Assembly (NCBI GenBank): GCA_028694405.1
Contig: JAQUTM010000013.1
Span: forward strand, 1-22,308
DNA length: 22,308 nucleotides
From: Oscillospiraceae bacterium
GTDB lineage: Bacteria > Bacillota > Clostridia > Oscillospirales > Ruminococcaceae
Direction of reading: 5' to 3'
Shown here: piece after piece, positions 7,068-14,337 of the stretch
Numbering within the stretch: position 1 is the first letter of the stretch
How the letters are laid out: each line of letters opens with the position of its first letter
Made by a program: the position numbers and the translations under genes
Notes under the pieces: model-generated
What the model was told of the DNA's origin: nothing
Seen by the model: only the letters and a program-made list of their open reading frames with translations
The model's database searches: none

Positions 7068-8576
7068 CTACTCGATAACTTTAACACTGTCTTTTCCATA
7101 ATATTCAGCTATGGCGGTATTGGGAAAAACATCTGCATCTGTGCCGATGTCTCCATAGGTCATCATTGGCCACTCAAAGGTGAGCGCGGGCACTTCAACG
7201 TTAGCGACAGAAGCATCTTGATATAAATCAAAGCGGCTTTGCATTTGCGTGCGAAAAGATGCGGCACCTCCATGCATGAGAGGTCCAAGCGCAATAATAG
7301 TGGTGGTAATATAAACGTTAGCCTGCAAAATGCATATAAACAGAACGCTGCAAATGATAACGGTAAACCGAAGCAGACAGGACCGTAATTTTGATTTTAA
7401 AGAACTGTATAATTTATCAGCGTTTATACCCTGCGTTTTTAAAAAAGTACAAATTTGTTTGTGTGCCCAACCACTCCAATAAAAAAGGTTACAAGCAATA
7501 AACCAAAAATAAGCATAATAATACAGGTTAGAAATACGCCCAGGACCAATAATGCGTAAAGAATACATTGTAGGGCAAATCATCATTGCAAAAATACCAA
7601 AAGAAATGCCTGTAAAAATAAGAGGAAAACGGAAGTTTAAAGAAGCTTTTGCAGCCAGATTATAAATAAAGGGCAGTAAAAATAAAAAACCTACAATGAT
7701 TGGCCAGTTGGTGTACTCCAGCAATAGGTCGGCACCTGCCACAATAGATTTTTCAATAGCTTGCAAAGGAGAATAAGACTCTACCAAGGCTTGGCGAACG
7801 CCGTATCCGGGGGCTGCTATATTGACAAAAAGTCCCGCCAGCGAAAACAGTGTAACACACCCTAAAAAAGCGGTATGCTTGTACTGCTTTTTAAAAACAG
7901 TAAATAGTACCAGCAACAGCAGTACGGCGCAAAAAACCATACTGGACGAAAAGTTGCCGCCACCGAGTAAAAAACCGCCGATAGATAAACAGACAGTGTG
8001 CAAAACCGCAGAGCCTGTTTTTTGACACCGGTACAGTACCAGACAGCGTGCACAAAGAAACAACATAATGCTGTAAAAAAAAGTGTAGTAAATGCCGCCA
8101 TTATACCAATAAAAAGCCTGTGCGGGTATGGGTACATACAGCATAAGCAGCGTGGTGACGGTAAAAGAAATAATAATGGTGCTATGTATATCGGCGTGCA
8201 GATAGCGCCGGCAAATTACCCAAAACAGATAGATGTTACCGAACAGTAAAGGAAGCAGCAGAATAAAAGGAGTAAGAGTATAAAAGCTTTCTCCCCACAG
8301 AGAAGGTGCTAAAGCCATTAAAAAAAGAGCGCTGAAGGAGCCCTGCCAAGATGTGTAGTAATCTTTGGCAAGCCTTGCAGCACAAGACAAAATTTGTCCA
8401 AGGCTGCCGCCGTTTACCCAAATTTTATGAGTTTCTAGGGTAAAAATAAAATCATCGGCTTTGGGAAACGTGCAGTTTGCTATAGACAAAAGAGGTATTA
8501 GACAGCAGATAAAAGCTGCAACTACCCCAATACTGATAAAGCGCTGCGGCGTAATTTTAGCAAAAAATTTTTTCAT
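7068..8576 (-). CDS. Polytopic membrane protein, DUF6056-like
   Basis: The 502-residue protein has about ten or more hydrophobic segments. Near the N-terminus it has PKADDFIFTLET in the first loop, then YYTSWQGSFSALFL and FYWYNGGIYYTFFYSIMLF. An acidic pair after the first membrane segment, followed by a W-x-G-R/S-F motif, resembles the DUF6056 family and, more loosely, membrane GT-C glycosyltransferases that use polyprenyl-linked sugars. I infer a role in cell-surface glycan modification from that and from the neighbouring sugar transferase, but the activity is unproven. The ATG follows AAGGAG by about 10 bases. A terminator-like hairpin separates it from the sugar transferase, so the two are probably transcribed independently. 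The last hundred or so residues are soluble and follow the final membrane segment. Confidence 0.75.
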   Translation of the reverse strand: MKKFFAKITPQRFISIGVVAAFICCLIPLLSIANCTFPKADDFIFTLETHKIWVNGGSLGQILSCAARLAKDYYTSWQGSFSALFLMALAPSLWGESFYTLTPFILLLPLLFGNIYLFWVICRRYLHADIHSTIIISFTVTTLLMLYVPIPAQAFYWYNGGIYYTFFYSIMLFLCARCLVLYRCQKTGSAVLHTVCLSIGGFLLGGGNFSSSMVFCAVLLLLVLFTVFKKQYKHTAFLGCVTLFSLAGLFVNIAAPGYGVRQALVESYSPLQAIEKSIVAGADLLLEYTNWPIIVGFLFLLPFIYNLAAKASLNFRFPLIFTGISFGIFAMMICPTMYSLRIIGPGRISNLYYYAYFWFIACNLFYWSGWAHKQICTFLKTQGINADKLYSSLKSKLRSCLLRFTVIICSVLFICILQANVYITTTIIALGPLMHGGAASFRTQMQSRFDLYQDASVANVEVPALTFEWPMMTYGDIGTDADVFPNTAIAEYYGKDSVKVIE

Positions 8577-8646
8577 AACAAGATTTCTCCTTGGCGTGAC
8601 GCTAAATATAAAAACGTTTTAAAAAGAAGATAGAAATAATAGGCTT

Positions 8647-8652
8647 ATTATA
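8647..8652 (-). promoter_or_regulatory. Candidate -10 box for the DUF6056-like gene
   Basis: A perfect TATAAT on the minus strand lies about 70 bases before the start codon. The hexamer 17 bases upstream (TAGCTT) is a poor -35. The rest of the gap 8577-8860 holds nothing else I can support. Confidence 0.4.
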
Positions 8653-8860
8653 CAAAATTTAAAGCATAAAAGCTAGCCTGCACGGGCAAACAAATAAAGG
8701 AAATACAAAATTACAGAGAATAAGTGAGCATAAAAGATGAGGACAGAATTGGTGCAAAACATAGCAAAAGCCGGTGCTGACTATTTAGGAAAATGTGTAG
8801 TGATGTTTATAATATGGAAAGTAAAAAAAGAAGTACAAAGGCACACCTGCTTATAGAACA

Positions 8861-10051
8861 CTATAAAATTTTGATAAATTTTGTGGTGTAGTCGGTGGCG
8901 GCGGCACGAGGGCTTTGCAGACATAAATTGTAAAGTGCGGTTGCGTTGTACTCGGCTTGTGCAAATTGTGCACATATTGGGTTTAAACCGTGTAAGCTGC
9001 GTAAGCTGTGCGAAACAGGCAGGCAGCTGTTTTGCTTGCAGCTTTTTAACAGATTAAACCCGCCCGCAGAGCTGCCCAACACATGAATATAGGGAATCGT
9101 CAGCGGAGAGTTACAGGTAATCTCAAGCGCAGCGTGTAAAGTTAAACGCCGTAGGCGCGCGTGCGGGTAGCGCTTTGTTTTTACGCAGGTGTATAATTCT
9201 TCTAGCGTACAAGCCTGCTGCGCAGCACGATAAAAGGCGTTTTCTAACCCCTCGCTTATGTTTTTTACCTGTCCCCATTGCAAAAGGGTGAGGCTGCGCA
9301 AACGCGACAGCATAGCAATTTCAAAGCTGTGGGGGTTAAGATACGCTCCTGTGCAAAAAGCTTGATTATACAGCGCATCAGCTTTTTTAGGTACATATGC
9401 AGCCAAAATTTGCTTATTGTCCCCCGCAGCCTGCGCGCGCAAATAACTGGCGCTGGCAATGTCTTGCGCGGTATGGCTTGCGTCGTGTTCTACACCTTTG
9501 CGCAGCAAAGGCAGCGCTTTTATAGGGCTGTTTAGCTTTTGCAAAGCTTTTAGATATTCTATTGCCAAAATGTTGTTGGGCTGGTTTACTACTTTTTCGC
9601 TGTCTGCAAGCAGTCGGGCGCAGGTTTTAGAACGAGCGGTATGATAGGGCAAACCGCTGTCTAAATTTTTGCGTAAGACAGATATAAACTGAGGGTTATT
9701 TTCTATTTGAGAAAGCTGAGTTAAAAGGGATAAATCGTCACACTCGCACCCAAAGCACAAAGCATCAATGCACCCCAGTGCATTTAAAATGCTTACTGCC
9801 CCAAAAGCAAAGCTTTCGGCACTGGCAGTAGCAAAGGCAAGCGGCAGTTCTATCACCAAGTCGGCTCCACACACCAAGGCAGCCTTGGTGCGCACTTCTT
9901 TTGGAAAAAATGCCGCGGTGCCGCGCTGAACAAAATTACCGCTCATCACAATTACAATATAATCATATCCCAGCCCGCGCAGATAGTTAATCTGGTATGC
10001 GTGACCGTTATGAAAAGGGTTGTACTCTGCAATAATTGCCGCTGTTTTCAT
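8861..10051 (-). CDS. tmcAL: tRNA(Met) cytidine acetate ligase TmcAL
   Basis: TmcAL (formerly YlbM, DUF795) uses ATP and acetate to make N4-acetylcytidine at the wobble position of elongator tRNA-Met. The protein (396 residues) opens MKTAAIIAEYNPFHNGHAYQ, which contains the HxGH nucleotidyltransferase motif (His14, His17). SGNFVQRGTAAFFPKEVRTK (40-59) follows and is diagnostic of the family, then LPLAFATASAESFAFGAV. I start at the ATG at 10051, which follows AAGGAG by 9 bases. The GTG seven codons upstream lies in front of that ribosome binding site and is unlikely. It is divergent from ackA. Because acetate is the TmcAL substrate and acetate kinase handles acetyl phosphate, the pairing may be meaningful, but that is inference. 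Confidence 0.95.
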   Translation of the reverse strand: MKTAAIIAEYNPFHNGHAYQINYLRGLGYDYIVIVMSGNFVQRGTAAFFPKEVRTKAALVCGADLVIELPLAFATASAESFAFGAVSILNALGCIDALCFGCECDDLSLLTQLSQIENNPQFISVLRKNLDSGLPYHTARSKTCARLLADSEKVVNQPNNILAIEYLKALQKLNSPIKALPLLRKGVEHDASHTAQDIASASYLRAQAAGDNKQILAAYVPKKADALYNQAFCTGAYLNPHSFEIAMLSRLRSLTLLQWGQVKNISEGLENAFYRAAQQACTLEELYTCVKTKRYPHARLRRLTLHAALEITCNSPLTIPYIHVLGSSAGGFNLLKSCKQNSCLPVSHSLRSLHGLNPICAQFAQAEYNATALYNLCLQSPRAAATDYTTKFIKIL

Positions 10052-10072
10052 AATTTTGTTCTCCTTTTGCAC

Positions 10073-10101
10073 TTGAAAATGTATAAATTAAATTATATAA
10101 T
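10073..10101 (+). promoter_or_regulatory. Sigma-A promoter for ackA
   Basis: TTGAAA (10073-10078), a 17-base spacer and a perfect TATAAT (10096-10101) make the best promoter in the window. An inverted TATAAT on the opposite strand (10097-10092) overlaps the same box and could serve tmcAL, which would make the two promoters mutually exclusive. Confidence 0.78.
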
Positions 10102-10166
10102 AAAAAAGATGTTTTAAAAGTAGTTTTTTGCGGAATATAGGCAAAAGATAGGTTTAAGGAGAAGTT

Positions 10167-11363
10167 ATGAAAGTTTTAGTTATTAACTGTGGCTCAAGTT
10201 CTTTGAAATATCAACTAATTGATATGACAGATGAGCGAGTTTTGTGTAAAGGTTTGTGTGAACGTATTGGTATTGACGGTAGCGCCATTACCCACCAAGT
10301 AGGTGACAAAAAATGGAATGAGGAAATAGCGTTCCCCACCCATACAGAAGCCTTTATGAAAGTTGTTGAAATGATGACAACCGGCGAGGGTGCCGTTGTA
10401 AAAGATAAGAGCGAAATCAGTGCTATCGGTCACCGTGTTGTACAGGGTGCCGAGTTCTTTACAAAATCTGAAATTGTTACAGAAGATGTTATCACAAAAA
10501 TTGACGAGTTGTCTCCCTTGGCACCTGTGCACAACCCTGCACATGTACAGGGCTTGCGTTGCGCCAAAAAAGTGTTTGGTGATATTCCAAATGTTGTTGT
10601 ATTTGATACAACCTTCCACCAAACTATGCCCAAACAGGCGTATATGTTTGGTATTCCCTATGAATTTTATGAAAAATATGCCATTCGCCGTTACGGCGCA
10701 CACGGCACAAGCCACCGTTTTGTAAGCATTGCAGCTGCCGAGTATTTGGGCCGTGACGACCTAAAAATGGTTACTTGTCACTTGGGCAACGGTTCTTCCA
10801 TTTCTGCTGTTAAAAACGGAAAATGCATAGATACCTCTATGGGTTTAACACCACTTGGCGGCATTTTAATGGGCACACGCAGCGGTGATTTAGACCCCAG
10901 CGTAGTTTGCTACATGAACGAGCTTACCGGTATCAGCGGTAACGATATGAGTGATTTGCTAAACAAAAAATCCGGCTTCTTAGGTGTATCCGGTGTTTCC
11001 AGCGACAAACGCGATATTGAAACTGCAGCAGCAGAGGGCAATGAGCGTGCACGCTTGGCAAGCAATATGTTCGATTACCAGTTGAAAAAGTTTATTGGCG
11101 CTTACTCTGCGGCAATGGGCGGCTTGGACTGTGTTGTATTTACAGGCGGCATTGGAGAAAACGACCAACCTGTGCGTGAAAAAGCATGTGCAGATATGGA
11201 GTATTTGGGCTTGAAAATTGATACAGAAAAGAACAAAATTCGCGGTCAAGAGATTTTAGATATTTCTGCACCGGATTCTAAAGTAAAAGTGCTTGTAATT
11301 TGCACCAATGAGGAGCTTATGATTGCACGCGACACCAAAGCTTTGGTAGAAGCGGCTAAATAA
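10167..11363 (+). CDS. ackA: Acetate kinase
   Basis: AckA interconverts acetyl phosphate plus ADP with acetate plus ATP, the ATP-yielding step of acetate fermentation. The 398-residue length is normal. Family landmarks are all present: VINCGSSSLKYQL (5-17, with Asn7), GHRVVQGAEFF (88-98, substrate Arg90), VVFDTTFHQTMP (144-155, catalytic Asp147), GAHGTSHRFV (177-186), HLGNGSSISAVKNGKCIDTS and MGTRSGDLDPSV, and FTGGIGEN near the end. The ATG follows AAGGAG by 3-4 bases more than the shortest acceptable gap (AAGGAGAAGTT). It is transcribed alone from a strong promoter and ends at a good terminator. The usual partner pta is not in the window. Confidence 0.98.
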   Translation: MKVLVINCGSSSLKYQLIDMTDERVLCKGLCERIGIDGSAITHQVGDKKWNEEIAFPTHTEAFMKVVEMMTTGEGAVVKDKSEISAIGHRVVQGAEFFTKSEIVTEDVITKIDELSPLAPVHNPAHVQGLRCAKKVFGDIPNVVVFDTTFHQTMPKQAYMFGIPYEFYEKYAIRRYGAHGTSHRFVSIAAAEYLGRDDLKMVTCHLGNGSSISAVKNGKCIDTSMGLTPLGGILMGTRSGDLDPSVVCYMNELTGISGNDMSDLLNKKSGFLGVSGVSSDKRDIETAAAEGNERARLASNMFDYQLKKFIGAYSAAMGGLDCVVFTGGIGENDQPVREKACADMEYLGLKIDTEKNKIRGQEILDISAPDSKVKVLVICTNEELMIARDTKALVEAAK

Positions 11364-11374
11364 AAAATAAAGAG

Positions 11375-11411
11375 AACAGCCATATAGATTTTAACCTATA
11401 TGGCTGTTTTT
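11375..11411 (+). terminator. Terminator after ackA
   Basis: A perfect 13-base stem (11375-11387 with 11396-11408, core CAGCCATATAG) and an 8-base loop is followed by a T-run, 12 bases after the ackA stop. Confidence 0.92.
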
Positions 11412-11422
11412 ATGTCTAAAAT

Positions 11423-11467
11423 AAAATGCCCTGTAAAATCTTGTAAGAGATAATACAGAGCATTTTT
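11423..11467. terminator. Probable terminator after the HPr-like gene
   Basis: AAAATGCCCTGTA (11423-11435) pairs with TACAGAGCATTTT (11454-11466) with one mismatch. It lies 20 bases beyond the stop of the minus-strand HPr-like gene. A and T flanks on both sides could make it work in either direction, as a back-up to the ackA terminator. Confidence 0.5.
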
Positions 11468-11486
11468 GTTTTATAATAAAAAGCTG

Positions 11487-11705
11487 TTAAGAAATAACAG
11501 AAACTAACTCGTCGATAATGTGCGCATTTTCACTGACGAGTTTAACCGGTTTGGTGTAATCCAGGCTCATTAAACCAAGGATGCTTTTGGCGTCGGCAAT
11601 AGCACCGTGTTCATCATGCACGCCAATATCATCATAGCATTGGCTTGCTACATCTACAATATTTCTAACCTGTTGAAAGCTTTTAATATTAACTTGTTTA
11701 ACCAT
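11487..11705 (-). CDS. HPr-like protein lacking the phosphorylatable histidine
   Basis: This 72-residue protein matches HPr in its second half: DAKSILGLMSLDYTKPVKL aligns with the region of HPr around Ser46, and the serine (in KSILG) is kept. In the first half the HARPA active-site segment with His15 is absent and replaced by KSFQQVRNIVDVAS. The protein therefore cannot carry phosphate from Enzyme I. Keeping Ser46 while losing His15 is the pattern of Crh, the regulatory HPr paralogue of Bacillus, but this protein is shorter at the N-terminal end. Short histidine-less HPr relatives occur in many Clostridia and have no assigned role that I know. The ATG follows AAAGGAAG at good spacing. It is a single gene with its own promoter and terminator. 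Confidence 0.85.
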   Translation of the reverse strand: MVKQVNIKSFQQVRNIVDVASQCYDDIGVHDEHGAIADAKSILGLMSLDYTKPVKLVSENAHIIDELVSVIS

Positions 11706-11783
11706 AAGGCATCTTCCTTTCGTGTACTTATAAAATTTTATGTTACGTTTTACTTAGTAAGGCTTTCCCTTCCTTACACCCAC

Positions 11784-11811
11784 ATTATAGCACAAAAAGC
11801 CATAAATGCAA
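11784..11811 (-). promoter_or_regulatory. Promoter for the HPr-like gene
   Basis: On the minus strand TTGCAT (11811-11806), a 16-base spacer and a perfect TATAAT (11789-11784) preceded by TGC (extended -10) form a good promoter about 75 bases before the start codon. Confidence 0.7.
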
Positions 11812-12112
11812 CTAAAACGTTTTTATTCTGCGGTTTGCATAAATTGCACAATGGTAACGTTTCCAATTAGTGCAAATAGCACATATAAATTTAACTTTTA
11901 GTCACAAAATAAAAATAAGCACTTAAATATTAAAAAAAATGTATTTTAACTGACAAAATCTATCAAAGATATTTCTAAAACCAGTAATTTGAATGCAACA
12001 AAAATACATTTTAGATACATCAACTTTAAACGTAATATTTTTAAAAGAGGTAAAAAAAGGAAATAATGTAAAAAACGCTTGCAAAAAATCCATTTAAAAT
12101 GTGTAAAGTAAC

Positions 12113-12157
12113 AAAAAAGCGGTATTTGCATTTTTACTGCAAATACCGCAATTTTTT
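12113..12157. terminator. Bidirectional terminator after tex
   Basis: A perfect 12-base stem GCGGTATTTGCA (12119-12130) with its complement (12138-12149) and a 7-base loop. On the minus strand it is followed by six T (12118-12113), and on the plus strand by a second T-run (12152-12157). Confidence 0.9.
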
Positions 12158-12175
12158 ACATAAAAAGTAAGCCGT

Positions 12176-14329
12176 TTATGCCTGAGGTTCTTTCATAGTA
12201 AGACTAATACGTTTTTTGGGCACGTCAACAGCCATGACCCAAACCGTAACCACATCGCCAACCTTTAAAAGCTCGCTTGGATGACGGATAAATTTATTGC
12301 TGATTTGACTGATATGCACCAAACCGTCTTGGTGGACGCCGATATCTACAAAAGCGCCGAAATCAATAACATTACGAACAGTGCCTGTCATTTTCATACC
12401 CGGTTTTAAATCATTCATATCCATAACATCTGTGCGTAAAATAGGCTGTGGCAATTCGTCACGCATATCTCGGCCGGGTTTTAAAATTTCATTGATAATA
12501 TCGGTAAGTGTGGGCACACCTGTGCCAATTTGCTGTGCAATTTTTGCAAGGCCGATTTGTTCTGCCTTTGCCTTTAACTCGGCAACTGCTGCAGTACCGA
12601 TATCCTCCACGGAAAACCCGCAAATTTCAAGTAGCTTTTCAGCGGCAGAATAGCTTTCCGGGTGAACCGCTGTAGTATCCAGTTTGTTTTTTGCACCGGG
12701 CACCCGCAAAAATCCCGCACATTGCTCAAATGCCTTAGGCCCAAGCTTTGCAACCTTTAAAAGCTCTTTACGGGTTTTAAAAGGACCGTCAGCCTCACGT
12801 TTTGCCACAATGTTTTTAGCTGTTGCCGCCGTAATGCCAACTACATTTTGCAGCAGGCTTGGGCTGGCAGTGTTTAAATCTACGCCTACCGTGTTTACAC
12901 AGTCCTCTACAACACCGTTTAGAGTAGTGCTCATCTGTTGCTTGGGCATATCGTGCTGATATTGCCCTACGCCTACTGCCTCGGGTGGAATTTTTACCAG
13001 TTCAGCCAAGGGGTCTTGCAGACGCCGTGCAATGCTGATTGCACTGCGCACGTTTACATCAAAATCCGGAAATTCTGTAGCGGCAAGTTTGGTAGCGCTA
13101 TATACACTGGCGCCGGCTTCGCTTACTACCATATAGCTTACAGGCATATTGATTTCGCTTATCACCTCGGCGGCAAAAATTTCGGTTTCCTTGCTGGCTG
13201 TTCCGTTGCCGATAGCGATAATTTCAACATCATATTTTTTAATTAAATTTTTAACAGTTGTTTTCGCCTGTTCTACCTTTTTAAATTCCGGTATAGGGTA
13301 AATTACGGTGGTGGTTAGCACTTTTCCCGTGGCATCTACTACCGCAACCTTACAGCCCATGCGGTATCCGGGGTCCAGTCCAAGGGCAACCTTGCCTTTA
13401 ATGGGTGGCTGAAGTAACAGGTGACGAAGATTTTCACCAAACAGCTTAATGGCGCCCTCACAGGCTTTATCGGTTAAGCCGCGGCGAATTTCGGTATCCA
13501 TACTGGGGTGAATCAGGCGCGTGTAAGCATCTTCTGCTGCGGCGGTAACAAGAGCAGACGATGCATTATTGCCCACTACAACTGCATGTACAATTATTTC
13601 CACTGCGCGGGGAGATTCCACCTCTACGTTTACCTTTAAAAAGCCTTCTCGTTCACCGCGGTCAATAGCCAGTACACGGTGGTCGGCAATTTTTTTTGCG
13701 GCTTCGCTAAACTCATAGTAACCGCTGTATACGCTATCGGTGTCCTCTTTAGATGCCTTGGTGGAGATGAGCGCTGTTGCGTTATAAAAGCGGCGCAGAT
13801 TGGCACGGATATCCGCGCTATCGCTAATTTGTTCTGCAATAATATCCTGCGCGCCTTGCAAAGCCTCGTCTATGCCGGTTACACCCAGCTCTTCATTTAT
13901 GTAGCTTTCAGCCAGCTGCACAGGGTCAGTTTTATTATCCTGTTTTAAAATTTCGTCAGCTAACGGCTGCAATCCCTTAGCTTTAGCCATGCTGGCGCGT
14001 GTTTTACGCTTGGGTTTATAAGGACGGTAAATATCCTCTACTTCTGCCAAAGTAGCCGCTTTTTCAAGAGCCGCGGCAATTTCTGCGGTCATCATTTCCT
14101 GCTCGGTGATGCTGCCTGTAACTTCATCTTTGCGCTTTTGCAGGTTGCGCAAATAAGTTAAACGCTCATTTAACTCGCGCAAAACTTGGTCGTCCATACT
14201 GCCGGTAAGCTCTTTGCGGTACCGTGCAATAAAAGGAATGGTATTGCCCTCATCAACTAAATTGATAACGGCAGTCACATGTGTGGGTTGAAGATTTAAC
14301 TCCTCGGCTAAAATTTTCGCAAAATCCAT
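12176..14329 (-). CDS. tex: RNA-binding transcriptional accessory protein Tex
   Basis: Tex is a conserved nucleic-acid-binding protein related to eukaryotic Spt6 and linked to transcription and RNA handling. The 717-residue length is typical. Domain order: an N-terminal helical Tex domain (from about residue 5, with IPFIARYRKELTGSMDDQVL); a YqgF-like RNase H fold beginning KGKVALGLDPGYRMGCKVAV (about 313); helix-hairpin-helix repeats, including VGVDLNTASPSLLQNVVGIT and GPFKTRKELLKVAKLGPKAF; and a C-terminal S1 domain from GMKMTGTVRNVIDFGAFVD to KRISLTMKE. The gene begins 8 bases after the yfhO stop. Its AAAGGAG lies inside the last codons of yfhO, about 13 bases before the ATG, which is long spacing, so translation may be coupled to yfhO. 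The function needed in this organism is unknown. Confidence 0.96.
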   Translation of the reverse strand: MDFAKILAEELNLQPTHVTAVINLVDEGNTIPFIARYRKELTGSMDDQVLRELNERLTYLRNLQKRKDEVTGSITEQEMMTAEIAAALEKAATLAEVEDIYRPYKPKRKTRASMAKAKGLQPLADEILKQDNKTDPVQLAESYINEELGVTGIDEALQGAQDIIAEQISDSADIRANLRRFYNATALISTKASKEDTDSVYSGYYEFSEAAKKIADHRVLAIDRGEREGFLKVNVEVESPRAVEIIVHAVVVGNNASSALVTAAAEDAYTRLIHPSMDTEIRRGLTDKACEGAIKLFGENLRHLLLQPPIKGKVALGLDPGYRMGCKVAVVDATGKVLTTTVIYPIPEFKKVEQAKTTVKNLIKKYDVEIIAIGNGTASKETEIFAAEVISEINMPVSYMVVSEAGASVYSATKLAATEFPDFDVNVRSAISIARRLQDPLAELVKIPPEAVGVGQYQHDMPKQQMSTTLNGVVEDCVNTVGVDLNTASPSLLQNVVGITAATAKNIVAKREADGPFKTRKELLKVAKLGPKAFEQCAGFLRVPGAKNKLDTTAVHPESYSAAEKLLEICGFSVEDIGTAAVAELKAKAEQIGLAKIAQQIGTGVPTLTDIINEILKPGRDMRDELPQPILRTDVMDMNDLKPGMKMTGTVRNVIDFGAFVDIGVHQDGLVHISQISNKFIRHPSELLKVGDVVTVWVMAVDVPKKRISLTMKEPQA

Positions 14330-14337
14330 AGTAACGG

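Larger units (their letters stand above)
11706..12175. other. 470-base AT-rich gap between the HPr-like gene and tex
   Basis: The gap holds the HPr-like gene's promoter at its left and the tex terminator at its right. Between about 11815 and 12110 the sequence is very AT-rich with no convincing ORF, ribosome binding site or RNA gene. One inverted repeat, AAAATGTATTTT (11938-11949) with AAAATACATTTT (about 12002-12013), is visible but is low in complexity. Confidence 0.6.

Noticed and set aside
8781..8860. Possible tmcAL terminator
   Set aside because: There is a T-run after a few pairable bases on the minus strand, but no stem long enough to support the call.
11607..11870. 87-codon plus-strand reading frame over the HPr-like gene and its promoter
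   Set aside because: It is antisense to a real gene and its promoter and has no ribosome binding site or recognisable motif.
11938..12014. Inverted repeat AAAATGTATTTT / AAAATACATTTT as an operator or RNA stem
   Set aside because: Only A/T plus one G-C pair, in very AT-rich sequence with a 50-base gap; easily a chance match.
11946..12131. 61-codon minus-strand reading frame in the AT-rich gap before tex
   Set aside because: Phe/Leu/Lys-rich low-complexity composition, no ribosome binding site, and its start overlaps the tex terminator hairpin.
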